Origin: Coriaria nepalensis
Lineage: Eukaryota > Streptophyta > Magnoliopsida > Cucurbitales > Coriariaceae
NCBI GenBank assembly: GCA_027186245.1
Contig: CP114500.1
Location: 1,932,001-1,996,000 of the forward strand
DNA length: 64,000 bases
Reading direction: 5' to 3'
Position numbers and translations under genes: made by a program. Positions 29,101 to 41,515 of this stretch are shown here, piece by piece. Every line of letters begins with the position of its first letter. The stretch's first letter is position 1. The notes under the pieces are model-generated. The model worked only from the letters and a program-made list of their open reading frames with translations, made no database searches and was not told the DNA's origin.

Positions 29101-32100
29101 TTGCACACTTTGTTGATTGTATCTGAATTCTCAAATCCGGGAGGAATATCCATATACACTTCCTCTATTAGATCTCCATTCAAAAAGGCATTTTTGACAT
29201 CTAGTTGGTATAGCGGCCAATCTAGATTTGTAGCTAGTGAGAGGAGGACTCGAACAGTATTTAGTTTTGCTACTGGAGCAAATGTTTCTTCATAGTCAAT
29301 TCCATAGGATTGAGTAAATCCTTTTGCAACCAATCGAGCTTTGAATCTGTCCACACTTCCACTATCTCTGTATTTTACCGTGAATATCCATTTACACCCA
29401 CTGGACGCTTTCCCGAAGGTAATGCTGTAACTTCCCACGTTTCATTCTTCTCTAGTGCCTGAATTTCATCACAAACAGCTGCTTTCCATTTAGGAGTTTT
29501 TAGAGCTTCCTGTATGTTGTTTGGAATCTGAATTCTGTCAATGTTAGCCACCAATGCCCTGAAATTGGGTTATAGCCCTTGATAGGACACAAAGTTGCAT
29601 ATAGAATGCTTTGTACATGATCTAACACCTTTCCTCAAAGCAATAGGCCAATTAATATCATCATTTTTCAACTCACTAGAAGAAGATTCAGAATTAGGAT
29701 TACCTTGAAGGTCTTCATTCGGCCTTAGATCAGGGTCTGATTCATGGATTTGCTCATGATGTACTAAGGGTTCTGTTTCCATTTGACTTCTTTTCCTTCT
29801 AGAGTACGTGATGAGGTCAGTATTCTGTTGACTAGTGTCTAGAGATGGGAGAGGGTTCTGTAGGTCAGTGTTCTGTGGACTGGTGGTGTCTAGAGCTGGT
29901 AAGGAATTCTGCTTAGTAAGATGGGTATTTTGAGGATGGAGATTGGGAATAGGATCTTGTAGGAAATTGTCATTATTCGGTGGACTAGGAAAAAAGGTTT
30001 GCTCTATGGTTGTGCTATCCCAAAGTTGATATTCATGTTGAACTGAATTCTCTCCCTGAATGTCAAGTTTGGGATAGAATGGTTTTTGTTCAAAAAATGT
30101 GACATCCATGGAGTTGTAGTATTTTTGTGTGTTAGGGGAGTAGCACTTGTACCCTTTCTGATTTGATGAATATCCTAAGAAAATGCATTTGATTGCCCTA
30201 GGATCGAGTTTGCTTTTAGTGGGATTGTGATCATGGACAAAAACAGAGCATCCAAATACCTTGAAAGGGATAGAGGTTATGAGATGTGTGTGTGGATAGG
30301 TCTTTAGGATGGTCTAACATGGGGTATGGAATTGGAGAATCCGAGAAGGCATTCTATTGATGAGATAGGTTGAGGTGAGGATGGCATCACCCCAATGATG
30401 CTTTGGGACGTAGGATGCGAACATGAGTGATCTTGCAACATCTAATAGATGTCTGTTTTTCCTTTCCGCAATTCCATTTTGTTGAGGTGTATCCACACAT
30501 GAGCTTTGATGGATAATCCCTTGTTCTAGTAAATATGTACTAAGAGAGGATGTGAAGTACTCTTTAGCATTATCTGTCCTAAACACTTGTATCTTAGCTT
30601 GAAATTGGGTTTTAACCATCAGATTGAAATTTTTGAAGATTTGGCCCACATCAGATTTTTCTTTCATGAGAAACACCCATGTTAGTCTAGTGTGATCATC
30701 TATTAGAGTGATGAACCAGCGGGCTCCTGTGTTGGATTTTACTCTTGATGGTCTCCATACATCACTATGAATCATAGAGAAAGGTTGAGATTTTTTGTAG
30801 GGTTGATTAGGAAAGGAGTTTCGGGTGTGTTTTGAGAGTTGACAGATTTCACATTGAAAATCAGTGGGTCTTTTATTATAGAATAAAGATGGAAATAATT
30901 TCTGAAGATACACAAAGTTTGGATGGCCTAATCGGTAGTGCCATAACATCACTAGACTATCTTTAGGGTGTTGACTAATAGAACTATTCTGACTTCTAGA
31001 CACTAAACATTCTGACTTGAAGCCGTCCACTTGAGGATCAGAAACCTTAAGAAGATAGAGCCCCGAGTACATCTTAGCATTGCCAATCGTCTTCCCCGAA
31101 TCCAAGTCCTGAAATTCACAAGAGTATGGAAAGAATTTAGTAACACAATTAATATCTCGGGTGAGTTTACTGATGGATAATAAATTGCAGTCTAGATTTG
31201 GAACTAATAACACCGAGTGTAGAGTAAGATCTTTTGATATTGTGATGGACCCTAAACCGGCCACCTTTGAGAGTGACCCATCTGCAATTCTAACCGTCAG
31301 ATTTTCATAGGAATGGGTAAAAGTACTAAAGAGACCTTTGTCACCAGTCATGTGGTCTGATGCTCCGGAGTCCACAATCCATGAATTGTCCGTCTTTTTC
31401 ATAGTATTTAGGGCAGTAGCGAAGTTACCTTTTTGAGCTATGGACCCGGTTCCAATCGTTGAGGTTGGTTGCGAAGATGATGGTGACTGATTGAGCAGTT
31501 TCTTAAGTAGATCAAGTTGTTCCCTGCTGAACACATTAGATTCACCGGTTGTAGTAGGTTCCTCTAAGAGACTAAGGTTTCCACGGCCTTCTTTGTAAGG
31601 TTGTCGTGATGGTTTCCAATCTGCTGGTTTTCCATGGATTTTCCAGCATGTGCCTTTAACGTGTCCAGGTTTTCTGCAGTGCTCACACCATGGACGTTCT
31701 TTCTTTTGTCTATTCTCACTTGATTGATACTGAGAGTCTCTAACTACTAAAGCCGAGACTTCCATATTTTGTGTTGCTAGGTGAGATTTCAGCATTACCC
31801 TTTTTATGCTTTCCTCTTTCCTCACTTCAGAAAACGCCTCTTTTACACTCGGTGGAGGTTTATATCCTTGAATTCTTCCTCTTACTTCATCTAGATTCTG
31901 ATTTAGTCCAATTAGGAATTTGTACAATCTTTTCCTTTGGACAATTTGCTTGTATAGTTGGATGTCTTCGGTGCACTTCCATTGATGAATTTCACACAAA
32001 TCTAGTTGTTGCCAGTAGCGGGTGAGGGCATTGTAGTATTGAGTTACGGTCAATTCTCCTTGCTGTAAGTCATGTAGATTACTCTCTATCTCGAATAGTT

Positions 32101-34917
32101 CCGAGGTGTTCTCATTGTTTGAGTAGGTCTCCTTAACTGCCTCCCATATCTCTGTGGCTGTTTCATAGAGCAAAAAATTTTCTCCAACATCAATAGTCAT
32201 GGAATTTATGAGCCATGACATAACCATACTGTTTTCAGCCTTCCATGCCCTAATCTTGGATCATCTTTTTCTGGTTTGGTTACTTCACCAGATAGATATT
32301 CATCCTTTCCTTTTCCACAGATATACATCATTACCGAATGAGACCATTGAACATAATTGTTCTCATTCAGTTTGTGCTCGGTGATTATGACTTGATTGTT
32401 CTCCGAGTTTCCATGGTTGCCACCGACCATGATTTCGTGATTGGAGGTATTTTCTAGGTTTGAAACAAAAGGAGAACCTAGTTTTCCCGTAGCCATCCCG
32501 TACTTTGTCATGACGGATTGATTTGCTAGGGTTTAGTGGATATGTGGCTCTGATACCATGTGAATTTTAGGGTTAAAAGAAATCTTATTCATATCTTCAT
32601 CTTTTACATCTTAAGTTCCTTTATATAGAGGAGAAAACCTAGTTTACCTACACAAATCATACCTAAACAGATTCTATTAGAATCCCTAGAAAATAGCAAC
32701 TACCTAGGTACTAATCTGCACTTAATCAGCAAACAAATCACATTGATTTGTTTGCTGAAGCGTGAATCTTTCTTACACTATTCTACAGTTATTATTGGGT
32801 CAACTTATGCCTACTTCTTTTTGTAATGTTCTATTTCATGTACTGTATTAGTATATTCTCTTTTGTGTCTTCTTTTTTCTTCATTGGATTTTTGCATTTT
32901 GTTTTTTTCAGTTATTGTTGCTTATTCTCCTACCTTGACTCGATTTCAGTGGTGCTGGAGCTCACTTATTTAAATCTTGGGCCACATTCATTAATAGATC
33001 TATAATTCTTACTCCTGAGGTATGACCAATTCCCAACATATCTATCGTGCTCCAATCTTACACATTTGTGCATTGACTGTTACATATCTACCTCCTAATG
33101 AGTACGGACTATACTGCCTGTCTCAACTCATAATGGTACATGGGTCCTTACATCATCTTTACTCTCATTGTACCGGTGTCTTAAAATGGTAGAAATGCAT
33201 TCATCTGCTCTTTTATAGCAAGACATAGTTTATTATATACACCAGAAATTCTGAGACTTCACCAAAAGTAGGTGACTTTGCTTATCAATGTCTAAATAGG
33301 ACAATTTTTTAAGGATAAAAAATGTGTTTTTTTTCAGTGCTTTAATAATTTTGCATTTGTCTTATTCTTCCTGTATATATTGATTTGAAAAGCATAGGGT
33401 GGTGGTTTAAAAGAGTGACCTGATAAAGCAGCTACTTATGCAATTGACATAGATGAAGAACTTATACTAATGTGAAGAAACTATTGCAGTAGTTCTGTTT
33501 CGGTTAGAGTTGGATATCAGTTTGGTTGATTCCATTGAATTGCTTGATTACAATCGAGCAATTCAATGGATCTAGTCTAGTGCCTCTCATAAACAAAACC
33601 TTGGATCTAGTCTAGTGTCGTGTCTTTCAGATGTTAATTACAATCAATGGGATCTTCATGGAGGTGTCTTTTTTTTTTTTTCTCTTCTTCGGGGGTAATA
33701 TATTGATTTCTCAGGAGAAGATCTTTAGGAAGAATTATCTGCTTACATAAGCTCTATTGTCTAGCCTTGTATTTGAACGGAAAGTAAAACAAGGAATTAT
33801 AAGGATTCCTGAATTGCTTGATTTGTAGTATAGTGTATAGCTTTAATTTTATGAATAGCTTTTTCTGTGTGTTAGTGCAGGGTGATAGGACAGATAAGAA
33901 AGACACAAGCGCCTTCAATACTTGGAAAGATATTATCATTCCTGGCAATGTTGATGATGGGATGACTTCTAAGGGGTCTACTATTGTTCAGCCATTGCCT
34001 CTGTCAAAGCGTAAGTTCTTGGCAAACTATTTAGGACGTGATCAAGGAAAGCTTGGCCGTCTGAAGTTGATACAACTTTCAAAGCAATTTCCGGACAAGG
34101 TTTGTTTTTTCTTTTTGTCATTGTTAACTTCTCACTGAGTGGACATCGTTTCTATACAAACATGATTTGAATTATTCTGATTCGCACATATTAGAATGAT
34201 ACAGTGAATGAATATTGATATTACAAACAGTTGGAATGTCCAGTGTTGAAGTTCAGTGGGCCCGAAAAATTGGGAAAAGCCGAATATTTTAATCATCTAC
34301 GCAATGCCAAGTTCTGTCTTGCTCCACGTGGAGAGTCATCTTGGACGCTTCGCTTCTATGAATCATATTTTGTGGTCTTTCTCTCTCTCTCTCTCTTCAG
34401 GATTACACAAGTTAAGTATATCTGGCTGCAGAGTAATATTAAATGTCGATGCTTGACAGGAGTGTGTTCCAGTTATCTTATCAGATCAAGTGGAATTGCC
34501 TTTCCAGAATGTCATAGACTACTCTAGAATTTCTATAAAATGGCCATCAACCGAAATTGGTCCTCAACTTCTAGGGTACCTGGAGTCTATACCAGGTTAT
34601 TTCTCAAACACTGGTGATGTTTTCCACATCCTCCCATTCTGAATTTTCTTCTTACAGCTCAGCTTGATTTTTTCACGCAATTATCAGACGAAAATATAGA
34701 GGAGATGATTGCTCGAGGTAGACAAGTGAGATGCTTATGGGTTTACGGTGCGGAATCAGCTTCATGTTCTGCAATGCAGGGGATTATGTGGGAACTTCAG
34801 AGGAAGGTCAGGCAGTTTCACCAGTCGACAGAAACATTTTGGTTGCACAATGGTTCTGTTGTAAATAGAAACTTAGTTGATTTCTCAAACTGGAAGCCCC
34901 CAATGTCTTTGCCTTGA
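26189..34917 (+). CDS. Exostosin-family (GT47) glycosyltransferase, 8 exons, Copia element in intron 3
   Basis: Exons 26189-26560, 26887-27033, 27143-27207, 32950-33019, 33881-34099, 34231-34374, 34460-34595 and 34688-34917 sum to 1383 nt (460 residues). Residues ~26-42 are a single hydrophobic anchor after a short basic N-terminus, so a type II Golgi membrane protein is expected. The exostosin domain follows (LKIYVYDENE; ADFFFVPTY; APRGESSWTLRFYES at a nucleotide-sugar binding region; VECVPVILSD). Plant GT47 enzymes build wall polysaccharides and glycoproteins; donor and acceptor cannot be told from sequence. Intron 3 is 5742 bp because it contains the Copia insertion 27751-32787; without it the intron is about 0.7 kb. 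Exons on both sides still join in frame, so the gene can be functional if the long intron is spliced. Resemblance to At1g21480 is from memory. Confidence 0.9.
27751..27979 (-). repeat. 3' LTR of the intronic Copia element
   Basis: 229 bp, identical to 32559-32787 apart from two visible substitutions (TCATTTC against TCATATC, and CCTAGCTAC against CCTAGGTAC). Ends in the TG...CA form on the coding strand. Confidence 0.95.
27987..32511 (-). pseudogene. Copia gag-pol polyprotein with four reading-frame breaks
   Basis: Read on the minus strand from 32511, the order is gag (start to ~31680), zinc knuckle CEHCRKPGHVKGTC, protease WIVDSGASDHM, integrase with an HHCC zinc domain (WHYRLGHP...CEIC) and the D,D-E core (HSDVW, TDNAKEYF, QQNGIAERKN). 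Reverse transcriptase (YVDD box) and RNase H (DADWAGS) follow, with the stop at 27987. This order (integrase before reverse transcriptase) defines Copia. Breaks: a frameshift in gag near 32260-32265, an in-frame TAG at 30314-30316, an in-frame TAA at 29570-29572, and a frameshift near 29391-29403. All catalytic motifs are otherwise intact. The copy cannot encode a full polyprotein and would need proteins in trans. Confidence 0.93.
32559..32787 (-). repeat. 5' LTR of the intronic Copia element
   Basis: 229 bp partner of 27751-27979. It would hold the element's promoter, firing antisense to the host gene. The host intron resumes after the target-site duplication at 32788-32792. Confidence 0.95.
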
Positions 34918-35177
34918 TTTGTTTAGATGATGACAACCTTGCTTTCTTCCTTGATTTGTTTACATACGCATTTAGCCACACATGCCGGAGCTCTTCCATA
35001 GATCATATACGTACCGCAATGTTAGAAACTTGGTTCCCGCCATTTATGTGATTTCATTGTCGTATGTGCTGTTTTTTTTTCTTTTTCTTGGGGACATTGG
35101 TCAGTTTATGCGGGACATTAATCATTTTTATCATTTCTCAGATTTAGATCTGGTTTCGCAAACTTCAGATCTGAACT

Positions 35178-35233
35178 GGAGGGAGGGAGGGAGGGAGGGA
35201 GGGAGGGAGGGAGGGAGGGAGGGAGGGAGGGAG
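35178..35233 (+). repeat. (GGGA)n tetranucleotide repeat, potential G-quadruplex
   Basis: About 13 uninterrupted GGGA units, starting 261 bp after the stop codon of the GT47 gene on its sense strand. Runs of three G separated by a single A meet the sequence rule for a stable G-quadruplex. If the transcript reaches this far it would be an element of the 3' UTR. Confidence 0.9.
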
Positions 35234-35731
35234 TAATATATTTTAACTAAACATTATTTGGATGAATGGGAGAAGAAAATAAAAAATTTAAGTGAAAAAA
35301 ATAAATAGAAAAAGGTTTGGAACTCAAAAATAAAAAATAAGTAATTATAGAAAATAATTTCTGATATAATATTTAATTCAATAATATGTATTTTTTATTT
35401 GAATGTGTTAATTTATTAATTATTTTCATATTTAATTATTTTTTATATTCATTTAATAATTATTTTCAAATTTTATAATACAAAAATATATTTTAAAAAT
35501 ATGACCAAATAGGGCCTAATACTTTGGCGATATAGCTTTCTTATATTGGAGCTGGCCTAAGATGAGACATTATATCTAGTAAGGGTAAAGGGCAAAATTT
35601 AATGTAGTGTCAAAATTGAAATAAAAGTATAATTTAAGTCCATAAATTTTGGAAAGTAGGATTTATACCTAAATCTTTTTTAAAGCTATAAGTTACACCA
35701 ATTTTATTATTTCTTTCAAAAATTGATCCCA

Positions 35732-35767
<36 letters not shown>

Positions 35768-37626
35768 TTTTTTAATTCTAAAATTTTATTTTTATATATT
35801 TTATTATTTTAAATCATTTTTTTTTAATCTTTGTATCTTTTTATCATCATCTCTACCAACCCCTTCATGCGACCATTATGGGCTACCACCATAGAAAGTA
35901 ATCTAAAATTTTAAGATTGACTAATTAAAATTTAATATTTATCTTTTAAAAATTTAATTTTTATTTTTATATTTTCAACCACAGTTTATTTATTTTTAAT
36001 TTCTTCACCCTAACATAACCTCCTCCACCATTATTTTCACCACCCTCCACGGTTGGAATAACAAAATTTCATTTCCCACCCGCCACCCTTCTCCACGGCA
36101 ATGGAGGATAGCAATAGCTGCGATAGACGAGGGCTGAGGAGGTCGATGTAGAAAGAAAAATAATTAAAGCGTGAGTAAAAATTTAAAATAAAATAATAAT
36201 TTAAAAATAAATATTTAATATTTAATTTATCAAATTTATAAGTTTATATTATTTCTAGCCGTGCTAGTAAGAGGCAGCGGATAGATTGATAAATATGGTA
36301 GTAAAAAGATATAAAAATAAAATATTGATTAAAGAAATAAGTTCAAAAGCGTGAAATAAAATTTTGGGTTAAAGATAAAAAAAATATTTAATTTGGGGTC
36401 AATATTCTAAAGAAAATAATGAAATTAAGTGTCACTTATACTCTAAAAAGTGGACTTCCAAAAGTTAGAGGTATGTTATTATTATTATTATTATTTATTT
36501 ATAATTCAAAAAAATGGATTCAAACTAAAAGAAGTGTAAATGTCTTGCAAGATTACTTCTCTTATTTTTCTTTGAACTTCTTACTGTGTCTCCGTTTCTT
36601 ATTCCGTATCTTAAAATTGGTGATGATGATGTTGTGTGTAGGAAGTGCCCCCCAATGGCTTCGGCTGCGGTATAACTGCAGTGCAACTAGTATTGTATTT
36701 TCATCTATCGGATAAGAAGGGTTCCCCCAAGAAACCAAATACCGACATATGTATGGATGTATGGGAGTTTAATCTCCATCAATACAAGCAATCAAACAAT
36801 AACTTGTGAATAAATTTAAGATAAACTAACTTAATTTGTTTTAGGCACGTGTAAGCGGAGGATTCATAATACAAAGACTGCCCTATCACTACCATTTGCT
36901 TGACTGATGTTTTAGGGTATATTTTCATTTGCATTTCTAAATATTTGGATATAGTTGCCTAAACTCAACTTTTGTTTCTTAAACGATTGATATTGTTTAT
37001 CATGTATCAAGTGTTAGTGCACATGATTCGGTACATTAACTGCATCATACAACACCACAACTATGAATATAATAAGCATACAATTTTAGATACATTTATC
37101 ATCTCATGTAGGAAGTTTTGTGTCCCGCAACCGCCGACACAGTCGTCATCCGGCTTGGATCTCGACCCAGCACGAACAAATTTATAGTTTAGTTAGTGAG
37201 TACCCTTCACAGAGTCTCTCACGTTAAGAATGAGAGACAATTAAAAAGGAGATGAAGGTGAAACTACTTACATCTCTCCGATCAGTTTCCTCCCACTTTT
37301 TCTTCGCTGGTGCCGCTAAGACCTGCACAAAATTAAACTCTTTATCCAAACCCTTTTTTTTTTCTTTTTTTTTTTCAGAATTGTAAGATCAAATTTGGTA
37401 TTTATCGTGTATTCATGCATGGAGGAAATATTATTCCTATCTTTCGTGGAGAAAATTATCTACATTCATGCATGCAGGTTGAAGATAAAACACTCTTATA
37501 TTAGTCCACACATAAATCATTAAAAAAAAGTAAGCTTGATTCTTCCTCATAAACACAGAGGTTTAAAATTGGTAAACAAAGATTCTTCCTCATATTTATA
37601 GTAAGCTTGATTAATTACACTTTAAA

Positions 37627-37780
37627 AAGTTCAAACTCTTAATGAAAGGATCAATAATTAATATACGGAACTATATGACAAAACAAACATACATGTGTGG
37701 ATCGATTGATAAGTTCAAACTGTTAATAAACGGATCAATAGTGACTCAAACTATATGACAGATGATCATACATGTGCAGG
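37627..37780. repeat. Diverged direct repeat (~72 bp units)
   Basis: 37627-37700 and 37711-37780 both start AAGTTCAAACT.TTAAT and share GGATCAATA, AACTATATGACA and CATACATGTG in the same order, with moderate divergence. No coding potential. Confidence 0.75.
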
Positions 37781-39465
37781 AGCTAGACGACAAATCGATC
37801 GATCTTGATATATATTATGATGCCTCGTTTATCTTTTTTGATATTATATTTTCTAGAGTAGTTCTATCATACTAAATATTTACATGGAATTTACTTAAAG
37901 AGGTGTTTGTTTGCATGCTTAAGTTAGATTAACTTATAAATAGATTAACCAATTGTATCACCGTTATTAAAATTCAGTTGAGTTTGATTCATATTTACAA
38001 CAATTTTAGTATTTTTTATTATGGTGTTTTAAATTTTAGTTCTATCATTTAGACTTGCGACAAAAATATTTTTGCAATACTTGTACATTGCACCATCATT
38101 CTTCTCACTTTTCTTATTTTTGTTTAGAACTATATCGAATGTTTCCAAAATCTTGGATGTTCACTTATTATGTTTGAATACACCATCAATATTTGCACAT
38201 TACACCATCAATGTCCTCATCTTAGTAGTGGTAGACCTGATAGTATCTTAAATTGTGTTGGACACGGTAGTATCAGTGGTAAATTTAAACTGATTTCGGC
38301 ATACAAATTTTGCTCATACTCATTTTGAGAGTTGAAGTTATATTGTTGACTATTTATTTCCTATATAAAAATTTAAAAGTAAATAATTAATTATAAAAAA
38401 TATAAATAAATAAAATTTTAAGTAAAAAAATAAAGCATTAATAAGTACAATAATAAATAATAACATTATTAATATTAAAAATTAAAAATTAATTACCTCT
38501 AACCTTGGTCTAATTCATGGAAAGTAAATAATTAGTGATTGAGATTAAAGATAAGAGATTGAGATTCATGATAAGATAATTAAGGATTATAGAAGAATGA
38601 ATATTAATTATAATTTAAAGTATTAGGAATTATAAAGATAAGAGAATATAAAGAGAGAGAGTGAGTGAGAAAATATGAAAAAAAATTAGAGCGATAATGA
38701 GATATTTAGAGAGAAAATTTAGGTGGAGAGGATTTGCAAATTATTATATAAGGGAGATAAAATAAAATAAAAAAAAATTGAAATACATCATCTTGCCCGG
38801 ATGAAAAGAAGAGGAAGAAAAAAAAAAAATTCAAAATTTGAATTTTAAATTGAGAGGGTTTTTACCTACCTACCGCACCTGCTAGCTGGGCCGAGTTAGC
38901 CTGCCGAACTTAAAATTATGTTTAAGCTTGGCTTATATATAAGTGATGAGTTTAGTCCAATCTGTTTATAAAAGGTTAGGCCGGATTTTTTTGGTTAGTC
39001 ACGGACCCGGACAGACCTTTTTTATAGTTATAATACTCATAGTTTATAAAAATAAAAATATATTTATACTTCAATTACTCGATTCCATTTTCCAAAATAA
39101 TACTTACAATTATTATTTAGAAGAAAGTTATTACAAATTACAGATCGGCTAAAAAAGATTCAATTTTTAAGAGGGCAATTCAAATTAAAACGAGCAACTG
39201 TTGGATACAATTTATTCTCAACATAAATGAGTGCAATTTGGGTAAGAACTAAAAAGAATTGCTCCAAATGCTAGGTCTGACGAACGAATGATTGAGGAGA
39301 AGCCAACTGTTTCTTATGGTAAGGTGATCTTGCAACTTATGGTATGATATGTCATGCGCATGGATGGCTATGATGGATGATGGATTATGGGTGATGTGCT
39401 TATGGATGTATGTACATACATACATCATAAAGTGTAGGAGAGAAGAATACCATTTGACTCCATTT

Positions 39466-39466
39466 C

Positions 39467-39497
<31 letters not shown>

Positions 39498-39572
39498 GTA
39501 GATAGAGGGAGAGAGAGAATGAAGAAAAATTCAATCCAATCGAATACAATTTTGACGTCCGCAAGGACACTA

Positions 39573-39607
<35 letters not shown>

Positions 39608-39608
39608 G
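39466..39608. repeat. Facing (GA)n and (TC)n tracts upstream of the SEUSS-type gene
   Basis: A GA-dinucleotide run (39466-39490, continuing impurely to ~39520) is followed 50-80 bp later by TC-dinucleotide runs (39573-39608). The two tracts are complementary and could pair. GA repeats are binding sites of plant BASIC PENTACYSTEINE (GAGA-binding) proteins. They lie about 1.1 kb before the ATG, just upstream of the apparent transcript start. Confidence 0.85.
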
Positions 39609-40679
39609 ATACACCGAGGAACAAAACAGAGAGCCCAGTGGTATGGCTGAGATAGAACCCCCTCCCCTTTCTATGATAAGAGACCTACTCTGAAACCCTA
39701 GCGAATAATAGTATCCAGCTGACTTTTTCGCAGCCATCAAATTGACGAAAAAGAAGAAGAGGTAGTTGAAGAAGAAGAAGAAGAAGAGTGTGAGGACTCA
39801 GATTTTACGGCAAATTCGCAGCTCGATGGTCTTCCATTGAAATCTTCTGAGCTTAGTTCGAAACTCTCTCACTGTTTCAATTCCATGTCCGTTGTGAGTT
39901 CTCGCATGTCTTTCACCTCAGACTCGTTTAACTTTCATTTTCAGTTACTTTTGAGTATCCGGATAATGTTTTGGTCATTTGAAGTTCTGGATCGTTGATT
40001 TGCTTTCGATTCAGGAGGTTTCAGCTCTTGGTTTCTGGAAATCTTTTTCAGCTCTCTATATAGTGTAATGGGCTGTGGTCGCGTCTATCTTTCATAAAGT
40101 TTCAATTTTTTACTTTTAATTCATTTGGGGGGTTGGGAATTTAAGCCTTTATTTTAGTGAGAGAGAAGCTGTTTTGAATCGGGTATTTTTTCAATTTTTA
40201 TACGAGAGTTTTAGGAATCTGGGTTTGTTTTTCGATTTGGTTGGAGCGGATTTCTGACAACATCAAAGTCAGTTTTACTTGTACTATGAGAGATCTGTAA
40301 TCTAGGCATGGGAGTTTTAACTATCCGGGTTGTTTATGCAGTCTTTAGCTTCTTGTTTGAAGGTTTCAAGCTACAGAGGATATAAATTTTTTTATTGTCT
40401 TATCTGCAGAGTCAGTGCAAAGCCTGTGCTGGGTTGCTCGAGCAAAGATAGTTCAAGTGTATCATGTTCAGAACCAAACCTTATTTCTCGGTTTCATTTT
40501 CCTTTGGCCCCTGGTTTTTGTTTAGTAATACTCAACCGCATATGCTCAGGCTCGAAACTTTTCCATTTCTCTTTGTACATGATAGCGACGTCCAAGTCTG
40601 TGGCCTTGGTTCATGTTGTGTTTAGATAGTTTTCATCTTCAGCTCAGAGTTTTTGAAGCATAGTGATTTGGAAAGGAAA

Positions 40680-41477
40680 ATGGTAAGTTCGGGGACACAC
40701 ACTCCAATGGGTGGGCCCCAGTCTGTTTCGCCATCACTTTTGCGGTCGAATTCTGGAATGCTGGGGGTTCAAGGGGGTTCACCTCAGACGAATTTCCCAT
40801 CACTTGTGTCCCCTCGGACGCCATTTACTAACATAAATATGCTTGGTAACATGGCGAATGTGTCATCCCTACTTAACCAGTCTTTTGGAAATGGAGGTCC
40901 AAGTTCTGGGCTCGCAGGCTCTGGTGGAAGCCAGCGTAGTGGAGGGATTGACCCAAATTCCGAGGTGGACCCGCTTTCCGGGGTTAGCAATGGGATGAGC
41001 TTCAATAACCCGTCATCGTCATTTGTAGCATCTAACATTGCAAATCCCAGTTTGTCCGGTCAAGGTCAGGGCCCCCAATTTTCAAATCTCGCAAATAGTC
41101 AACTACTGTCAGATCATCAGCAGTCTCAACAACCTGAACCTCAGAACTTCCAGCAAGGTCAACAGTCAATACACCAGTTCTCTGGTTCTCAGTCCACCCA
41201 ACAGCAGCAGCAGCAGCAACAACAACAACAACAACAACAGCAATTTCAAGTCATCCGAGGAGGAGGAGGCTTAGGTGGTCTAGGATCGGTTGTAAAATTG
41301 GAGCCTCAATTGACTAGCAATGACCATCAGCAAGGACAGCTTACCCAACAGGCATTGAGGAACCTTGGTCCAGTGAAGTTGGAATCACAGAGACTTCAGT
41401 CTAGTAGAACATTAGTTCCTGTCAAAATGGAACCACAACAATCTGATCAATCTGTTTTCTTACATCAACAGCAGCAG

Positions 41478-41515
<38 letters not shown>

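Larger units (their letters stand above)
27746..32792 (-). mobile_element. Ty1/Copia LTR retrotransposon, near-complete, with 5-bp target-site duplication
   Basis: The element occupies 27751-32787 (5037 bp), flanked by GTTAT at 27746-27750 and 32788-32792. Coding sense is minus, so the 5' LTR is 32559-32787 and the 3' LTR 27751-27979 (229 bp each). On the sense strand the LTR runs from TGTAGAATAG to ATTCACA. The primer-binding site TGGTATCAGAGC (32547-32558) is complementary to initiator tRNA-Met, and a purine-rich tract lies beside the 3' LTR (about 27980-27993). The two LTRs differ at two positions that I could see, so the insertion is young. It sits in intron 3 of the GT47 gene, antisense to it. 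Confidence 0.96.
34918..40679. other. Long gene-poor region between the GT47 gene and the SEUSS-type gene
   Basis: No confident gene in 5.7 kb. Left part: 3' UTR of the GT47 gene with the GGGA repeat at 35178-35233, then AT-rich sequence with an (AT)n run near 35738-35762. 36400-37330 contains slightly more complex sequence and a GT-AG bounded open segment on the minus strand (37272-37322), but no gene could be built. 37627-37780 is a diverged direct repeat. 38300-38900 is AT-rich low complexity. From about 39400 the 5' region of the SEUSS-type gene begins: GA and TC tracts, a GAAGAA-rich leader (39750-39800) and a likely 5' UTR intron ending near 40640. Confidence 0.5.
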
